From NCBI GenBank assembly GCA_035276475.1, contig DATELQ010000069.1, positions 28,010 to 92,009 of the forward strand: 64,000 nucleotides of DNA, given 5' to 3'. A model generated the notes under the pieces. The model made no database searches. It saw only the letters and a list, made by a program, of their open reading frames with translations, and had not been told where the DNA came from. A program made the translations under genes and the position numbers. Source of the stretch: DATDFB01 sp035276475. Its GTDB lineage: Bacteria; Acidobacteriota; Thermoanaerobaculia; Gp7-AA8. Shown one piece after another: positions 12,001 through 20,300 of this stretch; the first letter of the stretch is position 1, and each line of letters opens with the position of its first letter.

Positions 12001-14349
12001 GACGACGGAGTTGTCGGCCGGCGAGGTGATGGCGATGTGCGGAACGCCGGTATCGATGCTGACCGTGACGCTCGCGGAGTTGTGGTTGCCCGCTTTGTCG
12101 ACGGCTTCGCTCGTGACCGTCTGCCCCGCAACGTCGTTGTGGAGGACGACGTCGGCCGGGCAGGTGGCGATGCCGCTCAGGGCGTCGCTGCAGGTGAAGC
12201 TGACGGTGACGTCGGAGTTGTTCCAGCCGGCGGCATTCGGCGCCGGCGCGACGTGTGCTTCGATCGTCGGCGGAGTGAGATCGACGGTGAGGGTCGGCGA
12301 GATGGTCGCCGGCCCCGCCGCGTTGGTGCCCACGATCGTCAGCGTGTGCGGCCCCTCGGCGCCGAGATCGAAGCCCTGCACGGTCCAGGTGCCGTTCGCA
12401 ATCGTCGCCGGCGTGCCGTTGACGGTGACGCTCGTGGCCGTGCCGCTGCCACCCGATAGCGTGACGCTGCTGGAGCTCACGAATGATCCGGGCTGCGGCA
12501 GCGCCAGCGAGAGCGTCGGCGGCGGAATGGTGATGACGGAGATCTGCGCGGAGCCGGTGGCGCCGACGGCGTTGGTGGCGACGGCGGTGATGGTCGCCGG
12601 CGAGGTCTGCGACGTGAGATCGACGGTCGCGGACCACGTGCCGTCCGCGGCAACGGTGGCGGTCTGCCCGTTGACCTTCACGGTCGCGGGGCTGATGGAA
12701 GTGACGCTGCCGGTAACGGCGACGTGGCTCGGATCCGACACTGGCGAGTTGTCCGCCGGCGAAGCGATGGTGACGTGCGGCTTCTGCGTGTCGACGTTGA
12801 CGGTGACGGTGATCGGCTTGACGTTGCCCGCTTTGTCCGTGGCCTGACGCGTGAAGGTCTGCACGCCGTCGGCGGCGACGGAGACGTCGCTCGGGCAGGT
12901 GAGGATGCCGCTGAGCGCGTCGCTGCACGTGAAGCTGACGGTGACGGGCGTGCTGTTCCAACCCGCTGCGTTCGGCGCCGGCGTGACGGTGGCGCTGATC
13001 GCCGGCGGCGTCAGGTCGACGATGAGCGACGGTGCCGGATTGATCGACGACGATCCACCGCCATTCGTGCCGGAGATGGTGAGCGTGTGCGAGCCTTCGC
13101 CGCCGAGGTTGAAGTTCTGGAGCGACCAGGTGCCGTTCGTGATCGTGGCCGGCGTACCGTTCACGGTGACGGACGTCGCCGTGCCGGCACCGCCGCTGAG
13201 GGTGACGGTGCTGGAATTGACGAACGATCCGGGCGGCGGCAGCGTCAGCGAGAGGACCGGCGGCGCGATGGTGATGACAGAGACTTTCGCCACGGCGATG
13301 TTGTTCGCCGCGTCGGTGGCGGTGGCGGTGATGGTGACGGGCGAGCTTCCGCCGCTGAGGTTCAGCGTGACCGACCAGGTGCCGTCGGCCGCGATCGTCG
13401 CCGGCTGCCCGTTGACCTGCACGGTGACGGCGGTGTCGTCGCTGACGGTGCCGGTGACGAGCACGTGGCTCGAATCGGAGACGACGGTGTTGTTGACCGG
13501 CGCGGTGATGGCGATCTGCGGGTTGACGTTGTCGACGAGCCGCGTGACGTGCGCGTTGCCGCTGACGGTGACGGCGCTGGCGAACAGGGTGCCGGCGAGG
13601 CGCGACTCGACGACGGTGGCCGTCGCCGCGGGCGCGTAGACGAAGCCGTACAGTGTGGAGTTGGCGAGCGAGAAGGTCGTGCCGCTGCTCCAGAGATGCA
13701 GCAGGAACGCGTTGTTGCTCGATGCAGCAGCGGCGTAATTGACGGCGGCGCCGCCGTTGATGGTGATGCCGCCAGTGCAGAGGATGCGCACCGGGCCGGC
13801 CAGCAGCACTTTCGCGCCGCCGGTGACGTTGAAGCTCGTGAAGTAGTAGGTGCCTGCGGGAAGGGTGATGCTGTCCTGCCCGTCGATCGCGAAGCTGGTG
13901 CCGCTCAGGACGTGGACGCCTTTGGCGCTGACCGGAATCCGGGCGTTGTCGTTCGTGGCCTGAAGCGTGGCGGTGAGCTGGGTGAGATCGAGCGGCGTGC
14001 AGTCGTACGGCGTCGACGCGGATCGGGAGAGGCCGGTGACGACTGCCTTGCCGCTGATCTGCACGGCCTTGCCCGGGCCGGCGGTGGCGTTGCCGTTGAC
14101 GAGTACTTGTCCGGTGGCCTTGACGTTGCCGTTCGAGACGACGTTGCCGCTGTTGGAACCGACCGAGGTGGAGAGGCCGGCGGAGTCGACGACGACCTGC
14201 CCCGAGAGTGACAGGTCCTTGCACGACGAAATGGCGTTGGAGACGAAGGGCGGCGTGATCGTGAACGCGTCGCCGGCTTGTAACGGGAGCGCTGCCGCCA
14301 AAGAGACGGCGAGCAGGGACACCACGAGTTTGGCGGTTCGTATGCTCAT
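1..14349 (-). CDS. Giant secreted multidomain Ig-like repeat protein (C-terminus outside window)
   Basis: An open minus-strand frame runs from an ATG at 14349 to the window edge without a stop, giving at least 4,783 residues. It begins with a typical signal peptide (MSIRTAKL, a hydrophobic stretch, then an Ala-rich cleavage region), so it is exported. In order I see a beta-rich N-terminal domain, three 246-residue tandem Ig-like units (11304-13517), many further Ig/cadherin-like segments (the TITSPADN and TVNGTPAT patterns recur), SbsA-like Ig domains, a carboxypeptidase-regulatory-like segment near 7.1-7.3 kb, six Gly-rich repeats (3645-4345), and propeller-like sequence towards the left edge. 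The ATG overlaps the stop of the upstream giant gene (ATGA, 14346-14349), so the two are probably translationally coupled. Enzymatic activity is not evident; a surface or matrix structural role is inferred. Confidence 0.85.
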   Translation of the reverse strand, partial: MSIRTAKLVVSLLAVSLAAALPLQAGDAFTITPPFVSNAISSCKDLSLSGQVVVDSAGLSTSVGSNSGNVVSNGNVKATGQVLVNGNATAGPGKAVQISGKAVVTGLSRSASTPYDCTPLDLTQLTATLQATNDNARIPVSAKGVHVLSGTSFAIDGQDSITLPAGTYYFTSFNVTGGAKVLLAGPVRILCTGGITINGGAAVNYAAAASSNNAFLLHLWSSGTTFSLANSTLYGFVYAPAATATVVESRLAGTLFASAVTVSGNAHVTRLVDNVNPQIAITAPVNNTVVSDSSHVLVTGTVSDDTAVTVQVNGQPATIAADGTWSVTLNLSGGSSPVTITATATDAANNIAVAKVSVITIAPPVLSLTLPPPGSFVNSSTVTLSGGAGTATSVTVNGTPATITNGTWSLQNFNLGGEGSHTLTISGTNGGGSSSINPAPSLIVDLTPPAISATVTPAPNAAGWNSTPVTVSFTCSDALSGILTCPSDVSVAADGVQTFTRQATDKAGNVKPITVTVNVDTQKPHVTIASPADNSPVSDPSHVAVTGSVTSISPATVKVNGQTATVAADGTWSATVDLTSQTSPATITAVATNAVGATGSAQISVITIPPPTLSLALPQPGSFVSSSSVTLSGGSGTATSVTVNGTPATIANGTWTVQGFDLGAEGPHTLTIVGTNAAGPATISPTLTVDLTPPTIEAHVAPAPNAAGWNNSDVTVSFTCSDALSGIATCPADVVLHNDVAGQTVTSEAVDKAGNHNSASVTVSIDTGVPHIAITSPADNSVVSDPAHVAVLGNVSDISPVTVTVNGQPATVGANGLWQATLDLSGIASPVTITAVATNAVANTASAHVSVVTVPKPVLSLTLPAPDSFVNTSTVDLAGGSGNATSVTVNGTPATVSNGHWTVQGFNLGAEGAHALTIVGTNLGGSSTLNATLTVDLTPPEIHASVSPQANANGWNNTAVTITYTCSDTLSGIDTCPPAATIDHDGAGQTITATAVDKAGNNSAPATVVLNIDTQKPALTITTPAANAVLTAPQVVVTGGSDDATSVTVNGIAATVDTTAKTFTATISLAEGPNTIAIEGTDPAGNKGSASVTIDVDSRAPQLVVNALPACTNAAALNVSGRVSDTHPAGSVALVLNPGNVTASAPIAADGTWSASLQPVGEGSVTVVATANDSVGHSAVVSVSTIVDRTKPTIQLLANGSPFSGGAINHAVGITARVTDADANTAVTLSLSGAAYTAGTVIPSDGSYTIVANAQDCAGNATSISVPFTIDTNAPELVSIDPADGSVTADASKAITGTVREADLQSAAFDGGAAATVSGTAFTFHVPLVEGANNFVLVLTDNAGNVRRVPYSFTLKTTAPAVEIDDSGVPIPNGALFNRNVTPVVRSSDPNASIDAKLDGQPYPAPATQSADKTYAMEATADDRHGHVSPKATVTFTIDKTPPDVHVTAPADGATVATATTTVTVSTTATDVATVNVNGVNAVKGADGNYTATVNLDFGENSVAAVATDRAGNSATAIVTVTRNDGNKPGIVLTSPGDGTRTNRPTTVVIGQVLTPGPNVTVNGTTVTPNAAGAFRLDDFALHEGDNAITATIAGTQRSVTVHVLADFTPPVLHVNANGSELAAGQRFDTAPSIALQASDNSGDAPATTLTIDGIDAGAQIPALGNGGHSLTATATDKAGNRTRVDLTFFVGSLSAGSGACSMSGFSPADQSVVLAQNVTITGRTTATNILVNGQLAQLDSGSFAKSVQLAEGTNSVTIRCADASGTATGDAPVTLTYYRVTSAPTVTITAPHNGDSVGVPTAHVTGTVSADAISGDVNGTAFTPAADHTFAADVSLANGLNLITARARNRAGAVGAASVNVVAHTTAPKISITSPLPSTQTSATTLDVTGTYSNVKLDSIVISANGHSAPAVATPTSDTTGTFSGTATLSGSALITITVTATNGYGLTTTATVDILPTPGPSITITAPKDNTFYPSTATAPDAITGTIAAEDGATVFVNGVQATLTGAQFTATVPFSGTGVNFPVIARVTTPSGASATDSIRVVHLAAPLTVKQAFPDANAAGVDIGAVAVILFSNPIAGSTVTNAVTLVDDANTQITGTPFTDNDAVSFAPNAPLLPGRHYTLRVSQALKDLAGGTLAQSFSTSFTTAGGAPATGPTVTADVTGGCITTAKLTGTASAAGARIRIDVDGSPTTVTAAADRSFTATVGFSGQPGFHVARVVELGGDGTASPETDVQFNINCSAPQVVAANLNRATKTLTVQFSTAMNPATLTAGASGTIQLAAAGSSAFSGTVTMDAANKIATVVYTADLTPSLTLTVTKSAATPGGTALAADFTTSFPADSQTPLGSSYVAGAVYDASTGRPLIGASVVINPGNISTVTFDHGRYTRGLAEGAYTIEVTAPGYTKVWRQIVIPAGTGVTPIDIRLTQRGPSKPGGTDLTLPPQGGDTPVTKRVTLTVPAASLTSAHTVAATSLGGQSLAGLLPLGWSPYAAAEVVVDDSAATPAAPLSASKLSFDISAADAAAIAAASQTLAVVQYDDVRDEWRTLVAVATIADTSDPNVKRVTADISTAGNYALVYGDKAANLVKPAAPRTGAVLQGVANPCSVTPDTCRMPNGTLNFDKPTVAPSEHSVATLRTDGTTKTFPSGTAVQAYIDELLNLADGSVRIDPPFATDLLLYRNFDGSAATSVFHLAPTTDAAKVTLRDGADHVHIVDYPGRIDRGALLGSEGGRIPGDDTISIDLPAGATIDPIHASLTPTHDTGAIAGFHIVGGFTVALTRSEDAPPVDIDGDGKPDAIPVTLLKPMRGTFTIDETKFATANRQLIVAEVLGKTAYGKVLRIAATTTLAATQAPSVKIFTTAIPAPVVPLDGIIRDGQYLLLAADAPIAYAYGTVRASANGPAIAAALVQSGSGSGFAPALDVADVARIGGGFTVPVAAQPASPFSLRPHTVALGDGQVVVAASSPAPDVFVPFGDLVLTPQPLQLNGITPGNNDEVAATAQVITATFNLPIDRNSIDLGIIVNNVTTNTAVGGSIDSVGSSVTFTPSAPLASGSRFAVSVQPTIRSTAGAPLGRTVVSYFTTQAAPPANSQIHPELITITIPVNGISTVTGRAGAIPAGDNAVLVREGHDFIVRYQKNAASDGSFTFTAGGGATDDRLDMLDAVDLQIVDATSSAVVAVLPLTFVTVDGNGFLAAPNKTATFTAPPPLSVSVTVPAGAFDVPTVVQMSAAPQSDFADVPSIDAELGYFGGVTLSFDGQAKKPLDLDLPIPQGTTTTGRTFALGRLGQTSQGPRVEIDDLISVDGNKFTTRDIGGAASHLRVMSATSKNTKPNEVLTANGGGVTAITVTNGGKDYTSTPTVKITGGGGSGATAEAVINVLLDSITVTNGGTGYTSAPTVSFSGGGQPTRDARATAKINVGIANIQLGAGGSGYTSAPTVSFVGGGGTGASATANVSGGAVTSVTLANSGSGFTSVPSIVFNGGGGSGATATATLGGTVTAITIDDRGAGYTSAPSITLTGGGNGATASAVMSSGTVTSVNVTNHGTNYASVPTVEFSGGGGTGAAATALVSAGVRQYLLHVIASGKYAVTDLGTGGTPAAFVYVNDIQSNLNLFWDAYHSLFVSQLYVTAGHGRVVMPVKSGSPFTVDAVDAATGIKMFSRTYDGPPVAPPGQAAGIPPLQNDTVGPYPVYGSPFVVQVVDIPRGVDHFSPMPGVKIDMPWGLTSDQGNAAISLTGAAVYPRPHLQALNTRNGDLRPDGGSSLSIAVKAGDRIIIMTGSEPVEPRAELSVVFNEALFVPTNTPAADHLAQYIKLERNFGETPTTNSPNPAPDWRPLGGVVSILADSGNRRVQLNAPLETGTEYRLRLDKSLAHDFGGSSGLTLGSPAAGTQIGDDVYLYFSTRKPAGDVLDAAVKLAKGTVRDLALDGNLLFVSAQEGGLLAYDAGDAGRLDTATPIGRGVAIPDGTPDPPGVVPPIPGAAWAVEVDKHGRVWTTALTSMFGVVRTFRTEAFANATPSGSGTIPIVEPFAGGTVSWRPGATVGLDTGLSTTILSDRPEATPRKMQLVLQDDSLTLTANAGPTSSADLDKALQSGNTLGVTGGSSPSPLDEFTRYHFTVPTSGGTYNPITHVRDGFPYLKQRISIRNVTAGLRWSQDSLAGPAAGPNGGSVNFDDVLVRPGDTLVIERNMATYGVVSHFGYGIGVYDLNAIESNSLIKQWPTTPVPKYADVATQIALTSANEQLTFSPDAAVTVDSVAAGTVGSPTIHAFALVPAEGIMVVDATPLGNSIESNGDNTTSAVPLGGDVSHFFYQLIEPNGLPELAAIRQIVRAGGRFFIRRFNSISRFDRANKSYVLVSGGQYGILVFDVTHPSPNLVDVIWLERGAFAVRNIGNNYATAIDGMGKAVLIDLSHVDESGAPRVDVTGAPWNCGGCAKLFPTVAAALRGGPDPAEPYKFGNNDPRVVWVSERLKDADGNWFGVTTLAPVADPETGLLYDGALLQNSLRILSAIDPRITMMVNLGGGKLTSVNAVVPLGIAPNAATAAAIAALPPCTNPTLDNAIPTSCRENASMGAFRIETSLPGKITDLVPQPRIAIESERVAGAVTEQTREPLPPSHIRQFRTASSPQENRGTTGFVLRRVIGDSYPNIATLRLQKGFNKFVSPWVVAIADPRASSQYTAPRAGEDDGCFSCALPQFLQNKQRNTDFFEIYTNGRYLAVRPEVTAAGSTQSIFDSAGHYKYLGAKYRVFGRFGTIPADTIRPPQALVAANAPPVTTGKLLETVYL
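3645..4345 (-). repeat. Six Gly-rich ~39-residue repeats inside the second giant protein
   Basis: Six consecutive units of about 38-40 residues follow the pattern [ST]-[IV]-x-[LVI]-x-x-x-G-x-x-[YF]-[TA]-S-x-P-[ST]-[VI], then GGGG-[ST]-GA-x-A-x-A. The second unit has a short insertion in place of the Gly run. The pattern suggests a repeated beta-strand module ending in a glycine loop. Function is unknown. Confidence 0.8.
11304..13517 (-). repeat. Three tandem 738-bp (246-residue) Ig-like units
   Basis: Equivalent sequence marks recur exactly 738 bases apart, for example the segment encoding DKAGN at about 11355, 12093 and 12831. Each unit carries a block starting with SPADN/VVSDP, a TVNGTPAT block ending in GTN, and a block with two cysteines (TCSDALSGI then TCP), which could form a disulfide. 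Units differ by scattered substitutions, so the duplication is not brand new. Confidence 0.85.
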
Positions 14350-17300
14350 TGTTTCGTTCGCAGGACTGATGGAATGGGCGCGCTGAGCGGGGCGAGGCTG
14401 GGCGCCGACCACGCTTGCAGCTCCATTAACGTGAGGTAATTCGTGCCGTTGAGCTGCACGCGGATATAGCGTCCGCTGCGGTTCAGCGGGATGGTGTAGC
14501 CACTCGGCGGCGACGGCGACCCCGTTCCGTAGTAAACGACGTAGACACCGGCCTGGGCGATCGCGTCCGCGAGGACGTGCGTGGTGAACGGAGTGTCAGA
14601 GACGAACACGTAGAAGTTCTGCAGGCGGTCGGCGCAGCAGTCGGGGCGGTTGAACAGGTCGAGGCTGGAGATCTGCCGCGAGCTTCCGAGATCGATCTCC
14701 CACCAGGCGTTGGCGTCGAAGTTCGTGTGGGTGCCCATGTCGGCCGTGCCCTCGACGGCGTGCTCGGGGCCGGTGTTCGAGACCAACGTCGACGACTGCG
14801 CCACGGCGTTGACGCCGCTGACGAGGTTGACGCGCGCGGCTACGCCGGGCGCCCAGACCTGCACCTCGGCGAGCTGCAACGAGCCGGTGCCGTTGAGCTG
14901 AACGCGCACATAGCGCCCGGCGCGATCGATGGTGAAGGCCTGACGGATCCCGAATGCGGAATCGAAGTGATAGCTGGAGACGCCGGACTGAGCCCGCGTC
15001 GTGGCGACGTCGTTGGCAGTGAACGGCGTATCGGAGACGAAGAGCCAGAAGTTTGTGATCGAGTTCGTGCAGCAACTCCAGACCGTCACGCCTTCGATCG
15101 GCTGCGAAACGCCCAGATCGACCTGCCACCACGGCTGCGACTGCGACGCCGTCGCCGCGATCGTGCCGAAGGCAGCGTCGCCGGCGGTGGCGCCGTCGAC
15201 GGCGCGCGCGGCGACGTTGCTGCCATCGAGGTTCGACGACTGCGTGGCCGTCTTGTTGACCGCAAGGTTGACGCGCGAGTATTTGCCGACGCGGTCGAAC
15301 CACGCCTGACCGTCCTGGATGCCGAACGCCGCGCCGCTGACGGTTGCGCCCTCGAGCCCGACGAGCTCCGCCGGCACTTCCAGACGCACCCACTTCCCGG
15401 CATCGGGAAGGCCTCCCATGCGGTAGGCGCTGGCGGTGCCGTTGGTGCCGAAGACCGACGCGGCATCGCCCCAGTAGGCACGGTGATTCCAGCTCGAGCC
15501 GTCGTTCCACTGCAGCAGGATCTCGCGCGGCGGGTTGCACGGGTCGATGAGGACGTAGGTGAAGAGCACCTCGCCGGAGCGGACGATCATCGGCGTCGTC
15601 GCGGCGGTGAAGTAGTGCTCGTGGTAATTGTTCGCCTTCGGCTCGACGTGCGAGTTGGTGCCGCTGGCCTTCTGCACCGTGTCGAACGTCCACGACGACG
15701 GGGACGGCACGGCCCCGGCCGGGAGGGCGTCGTCGAACCAAATGACTTCGTTCGATGGGAAGCTCGGCGGCGCCGCCGCCACCGGCGTCGCGCAGGCGAC
15801 GCGGCCGATGTCGTCGAGCCACACCTCGCCGCCGAAGACCTTGATGGTGAGGCCCTTCATCGTTTTTCCGGTCGCACGGATGATCGATGCCGCCGATTCC
15901 AGCCTCACCCACTGGCCACCAGCCGGGATGAGCCCCATGCGAACGTGCGCGATCGTCGGCTCGATGAGGTCTTCACCCCATGAAGCGCGGTACTCGGTCG
16001 TGCCGTCGCTCCAGGCTAAGAGGATCTGCCGCGGCGGATTGCACGGGTTGATGAGGACATAGCTGACGGCGCTGTCGCTCGCGCCGAGGGTCATCGTCGT
16101 CGTGGCGCCGCTGAAGCCGTACGTCCGCGCGCCGGCCGCCGGAGCGAAGTAGATCGACTGCGTGCCGGTGGCGGCCTGGGTGTTGACGAACGTGCCGCCG
16201 GTGCCGCTGGCGGTCGAGCCGGCCGGGAAGCCGTCGTCGATCCAGGTCTGGTCGAGTGTCGTGCCCGTGGGCGTCGACGGCGCCTGCATGCTGCTGCACG
16301 CCGCAATCGACAGCGCGGCGTTCTGCGAGTTGCCGTAGACGCCGGTGATCGTCGCCGTCGCGGCGGCGCCGGTCTGCGCGGTGGTGACGGTGAACGACGC
16401 CGCGGTGGCGCCGGCCGGAATGGTCACGAGCGCCGGCACGGTGGCGAGCGAGCTCGAAGAGCTGAGCGTCACGACCGCGCCGCCCGCCGGTGCGGGGCTG
16501 CCGAGGGTGACGGTGCCGTTCACCGTCGTGCCGCCGGTGACGGAGGCCGGGTTGACGGCGACGGAGGCGAGGCCGGACGACGACGGGATGACGGTGACGG
16601 CGGTCGACTGCGGGCCGCCGTTCGCGCCGGTGGCGGTGATCGTGGCCGTCGTCTGCGCGGCCGGATTCGCGGTGGTGGCGGTGAACGACGCGGAGATCGC
16701 GCCGATCGGAATGGTGAGGCTCGCCGGCACCGGCACGGTCGCGGCGTCGGACGACGAGAGCGTGACGGTGATCGGATAGCGCGCCTGCGCGAGGAGGCGC
16801 ACGCCGAAGGTGACGAGACCGCCGCCGTTGACGCTCTGCGGCGAGGCGCTGACGGAGGCGACGCCGTTGGTGTTGACGATCTGGCCCGAGACGGTGATCC
16901 CGCGGGACGTCAGCGGCGAGGCCGCGGAGTCGGTGGCGAAGAGCATGAAGGTGTCGCCGGGGATACCGGTCACCGGAATGGAGAACGAGCCGTCCGCGGC
17001 GGCGTTCACGGGAGCCAGGCTCTGGCCCGTGCGGATGTTCGTGACGGTGATCTTGATCGGCGTCTCCGGATCGCTGACGGCGCCGGCGGTGCCGATGACC
17101 GTGTCGGCGTTGACAGTGCTGGAGAGGGAGATCTTGGCGCTCGTGACGACCGGCGCCGCGGCGTTGACGAGCATCTGGCTGGCCGCGTCCTTGTCGATCG
17201 TGGCCAGCGACTCGACCGGATCGGCCGAGACCAAATTCGCGTTGCGCAGGCGGAGGGCGTCGAAGCGGAGGATGCCGGAGTAGGCCTGTCCGACCTGCGC

Positions 17301-20300
17301 GGTGAGCGCCGTGGAGGAGACGTCGAGCGTGAGCGAGGTCGCGGTGTTGGCGACGACTTTCCACGTCACGCTCTTGTCGTTGTTGACGAAGACGCGCGCG
17401 CCGGCCAGCGGCGGATCGGTCGGGAAGTGGGCGTTCGTGTCGACGATGGTGTCGACGGCGCCGCCGGTGCTGGCGGTGATGGCGGTGATGGTGCCGACGC
17501 CGATGCTCGTCAGCGGCGTGTAGCGCTGCGTGGCCACGGTGCCGTTGTCGATCCACAGCTCGCCGTAGGTCTGATCGGCGCGCTTGAAGTAGACGGTGCC
17601 GGGCGCGCCCTGGCGGTAGCCGAAGTCAGAGCTGCCGGCATTGGCCGTGATGTTCGTCTTCGGCACGCCGAGGGTGCCGGCGTAGTAAACGGCCACACGC
17701 CCGCCGCCGCCGCTGGCGCCGTTCTTCGTCGCTGAATTCGCGTGGATGCGGCCGGTGCCGTTGAGCGCGTTCGTGTCGATGCGGATGCTGCCGCCGGCGC
17801 CCGAGGTGAGGTCGGTCGCGACCGAGTCGGCGACGACGTTGCCGTCGAGCTGGATGTTGCCGGCGCTGATGCGGATCACGCCGCCGCCCGCGTTCACCGA
17901 GGCGTCGGTGGCATTGGAGCTGTTCTTCGATCCCGAGCCGCCCGGCTCGTTCGGATTCCACAGCGATCCGTAGGTAGCTGCCGCGACCTCGTTGCTGTAG
18001 CAGCCGACGCAGATGCTGCCCATGCCGCCGTGGCTGCCTGCCGCGCCCGGCGTGCTGCCGCCGGTGGTCGTGTTCGGGTACGTGCGGGCCGTGCCGCCGA
18101 CGACGCCGATGTAGCCGCGCCCGCTCGCGTCGATGGTGCTCGCCGCGTCGACCGTCAGCGTTCCCGGGACGGTGATGGTCAGCGAGTTGAACGTGTTCGG
18201 CGTGGTAGTCGTCGGCGTCTGCCGCAGTTGCACGCCGTTCAGCGTCAGGTTCTGGGCGCGGACATCCGTCGTCTCGACGATGCCGCTGAGCGTTAGGTTC
18301 GAGCCATGGAGGGCCGGAGTGCTCAGCAGGGACTTCGAGCCGATGGTGATCTTGTCGATGCCGAGGTTCCCGCGATAGGCGCTGCCCACCGGCGCGTTGG
18401 CGACCGTCTCGCCGGCGTTCAACTGCACGGTGACGTCGTTGCCGCTGATCGCGGTGATGACGTAGCTGGCCCGGACGCTGCCGTCGGCGTTGAGGATCTC
18501 GATCTGCGAGCCGGCCAGCCACGGCGATGGTGTGTTCGAAAGGGTGATGACGTTGCCGCTCACCGCCGTCACCGTGCCGCCGCCGAGGTCCGGCAGATCG
18601 GTGAAGCGGCCGGCCTGCACGGTCGTGCCGTTGTCGATCACCAGCTCGTCCGAGACTTTGGCCCGCGTGGCAGCGTTGACCTGGCGCAGGTAGACAGTTC
18701 CCGACGCTCCCTGGCGGTAGCCGAAATCAGAGCTGCCGGCATTCGCCGTGATGTTCGCCTTCGGCACGCCGAGCGCTCCGGCGTAGTAGATGGCCACGCG
18801 CCCGCCGCCACCGCTGGCGCCGTTCTTCGTCACCGAGTCGGCGTGGATCTTTCCGCTTCCGGCCAGTGTCGTGGCGTCGATGCGGATGCTGCCGCCCGCA
18901 CCCGAGGTGAGGTCGGTCGCCACCGAGTCGGCGACGATATTGCCATCGACCTGCAGCGTGCCGGCGCTGATGCGGATCACGCCGCCGCCCGCGTTCACCG
19001 AGGCGTCGGTGGCGTTGGAGCTGTTCTTCGATCCCGCGCCGCCGGGCTCGTTCGGATCCCACAGCGATCCGTAGACGGCTGCCGCGGTCTCGTTGCTGTA
19101 GCAGCCGTTGCAGGTGGCACCGATGCCGCCGTGGCTGCCTGCCGCGCCCGGCGTGCTGCCGCCGGTCGTGGTGTTCGGGTAGGTGCGGGCCGTGCCGTTG
19201 ACGACGCCGATGTAACCGCGGCCGCTCGCGTCGATGGTGCTCGCCGCGTCGACCGTCAGCGTGCCCGGCACGGTGATGGTCAGCGAGTTGAACGTGTTCG
19301 GCGTCGTGGTCGTCGGCGTCTGCCGCAGTTGCACGCCGTTCAGCGTGAGGTTCTGAGCGCGGACATCCATCGTCTCGAAGATGCCGGACAACGTCAGGGT
19401 CGACCCGTGAATCGCAGGGGCGCTCAGCAGTGACTTCGAGCCGATGGTGATCTTGTCGATGCCGAGATTCCCGCGGTAGGCGCTGCCCACCGGTGCGTTC
19501 GCGGCGCTCTCGCCGCTCGCCAGTTGCACCGTCACGTTGTTGCCGCTCATCGCGGTGATGACGTAGCTGGCCCGGACGCTGCCGTCGGCGTTGAGGATCT
19601 CGATCTGCGAACCGGCCAGCCACGGCGACGGCGTGTTCGACAACGTAATGACGTTGCCGTTCACCGCCGTCACCGTGCCGCCACCGAGGTCCGGCAGATC
19701 GGTGAAGCGGCCGGCTTGAATGCTCGTGCCGTTGTCGATCACGAGCTCGTCCGACTGCTTCGCCCGCGTCGTCGCGTTGACCTGGCGCAGGTAGACCGTT
19801 CCCGATGCTCCCTGGCGGTAGCCGAAGTCAGAGCTGCCGGCCTTGGCGGTGATGTTCGCCTTCGGCACGCCGAGCGCGCCGGCGTAGTAGATGGCCACGC
19901 GCCCACCGCCGCCGCTGGCGCCGTTCTTCGTCACCGAGTCGGCGTGGATCTTTCCGCTGCCGGTCAGCGTCGTGGCGTCGATGCGGATGCTGCCGCCGGC
20001 GCCCGAGGTGAGGTCGGTTGCCACCGAGTCGGCGACGATGTTGCCGTCGACCTGCAGCGTGCCGGCGCTGATGCGAATCACGCCGCCGCCCGCGTTCACC
20101 GAGGCGTCGGTGGCGTTGGAGCTGTTCTTCGATCCCGCGCCGCCCGGTTCGTTCGGATCCCACAGCGATCCGTAGGTCGCTGCCGCGGTCTCGTTGCTGT
20201 AGCAGCCGTTGCAGGTGGCGCCGATGCCGCCGTGGCTGCCTGCCGCGCCCGGCGTGCTGCCGCCCGTCGTGGTGTTCGGGTAGGTGCGGGCCGTACCGCC

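Noticed and set aside
10538..14224. Minus-strand frame of 1,228 codons
   Set aside because: It is out of frame with the true giant gene on the same strand; it is rich in Arg/His/Gln and is a shadow of the Ig-repeat DNA.
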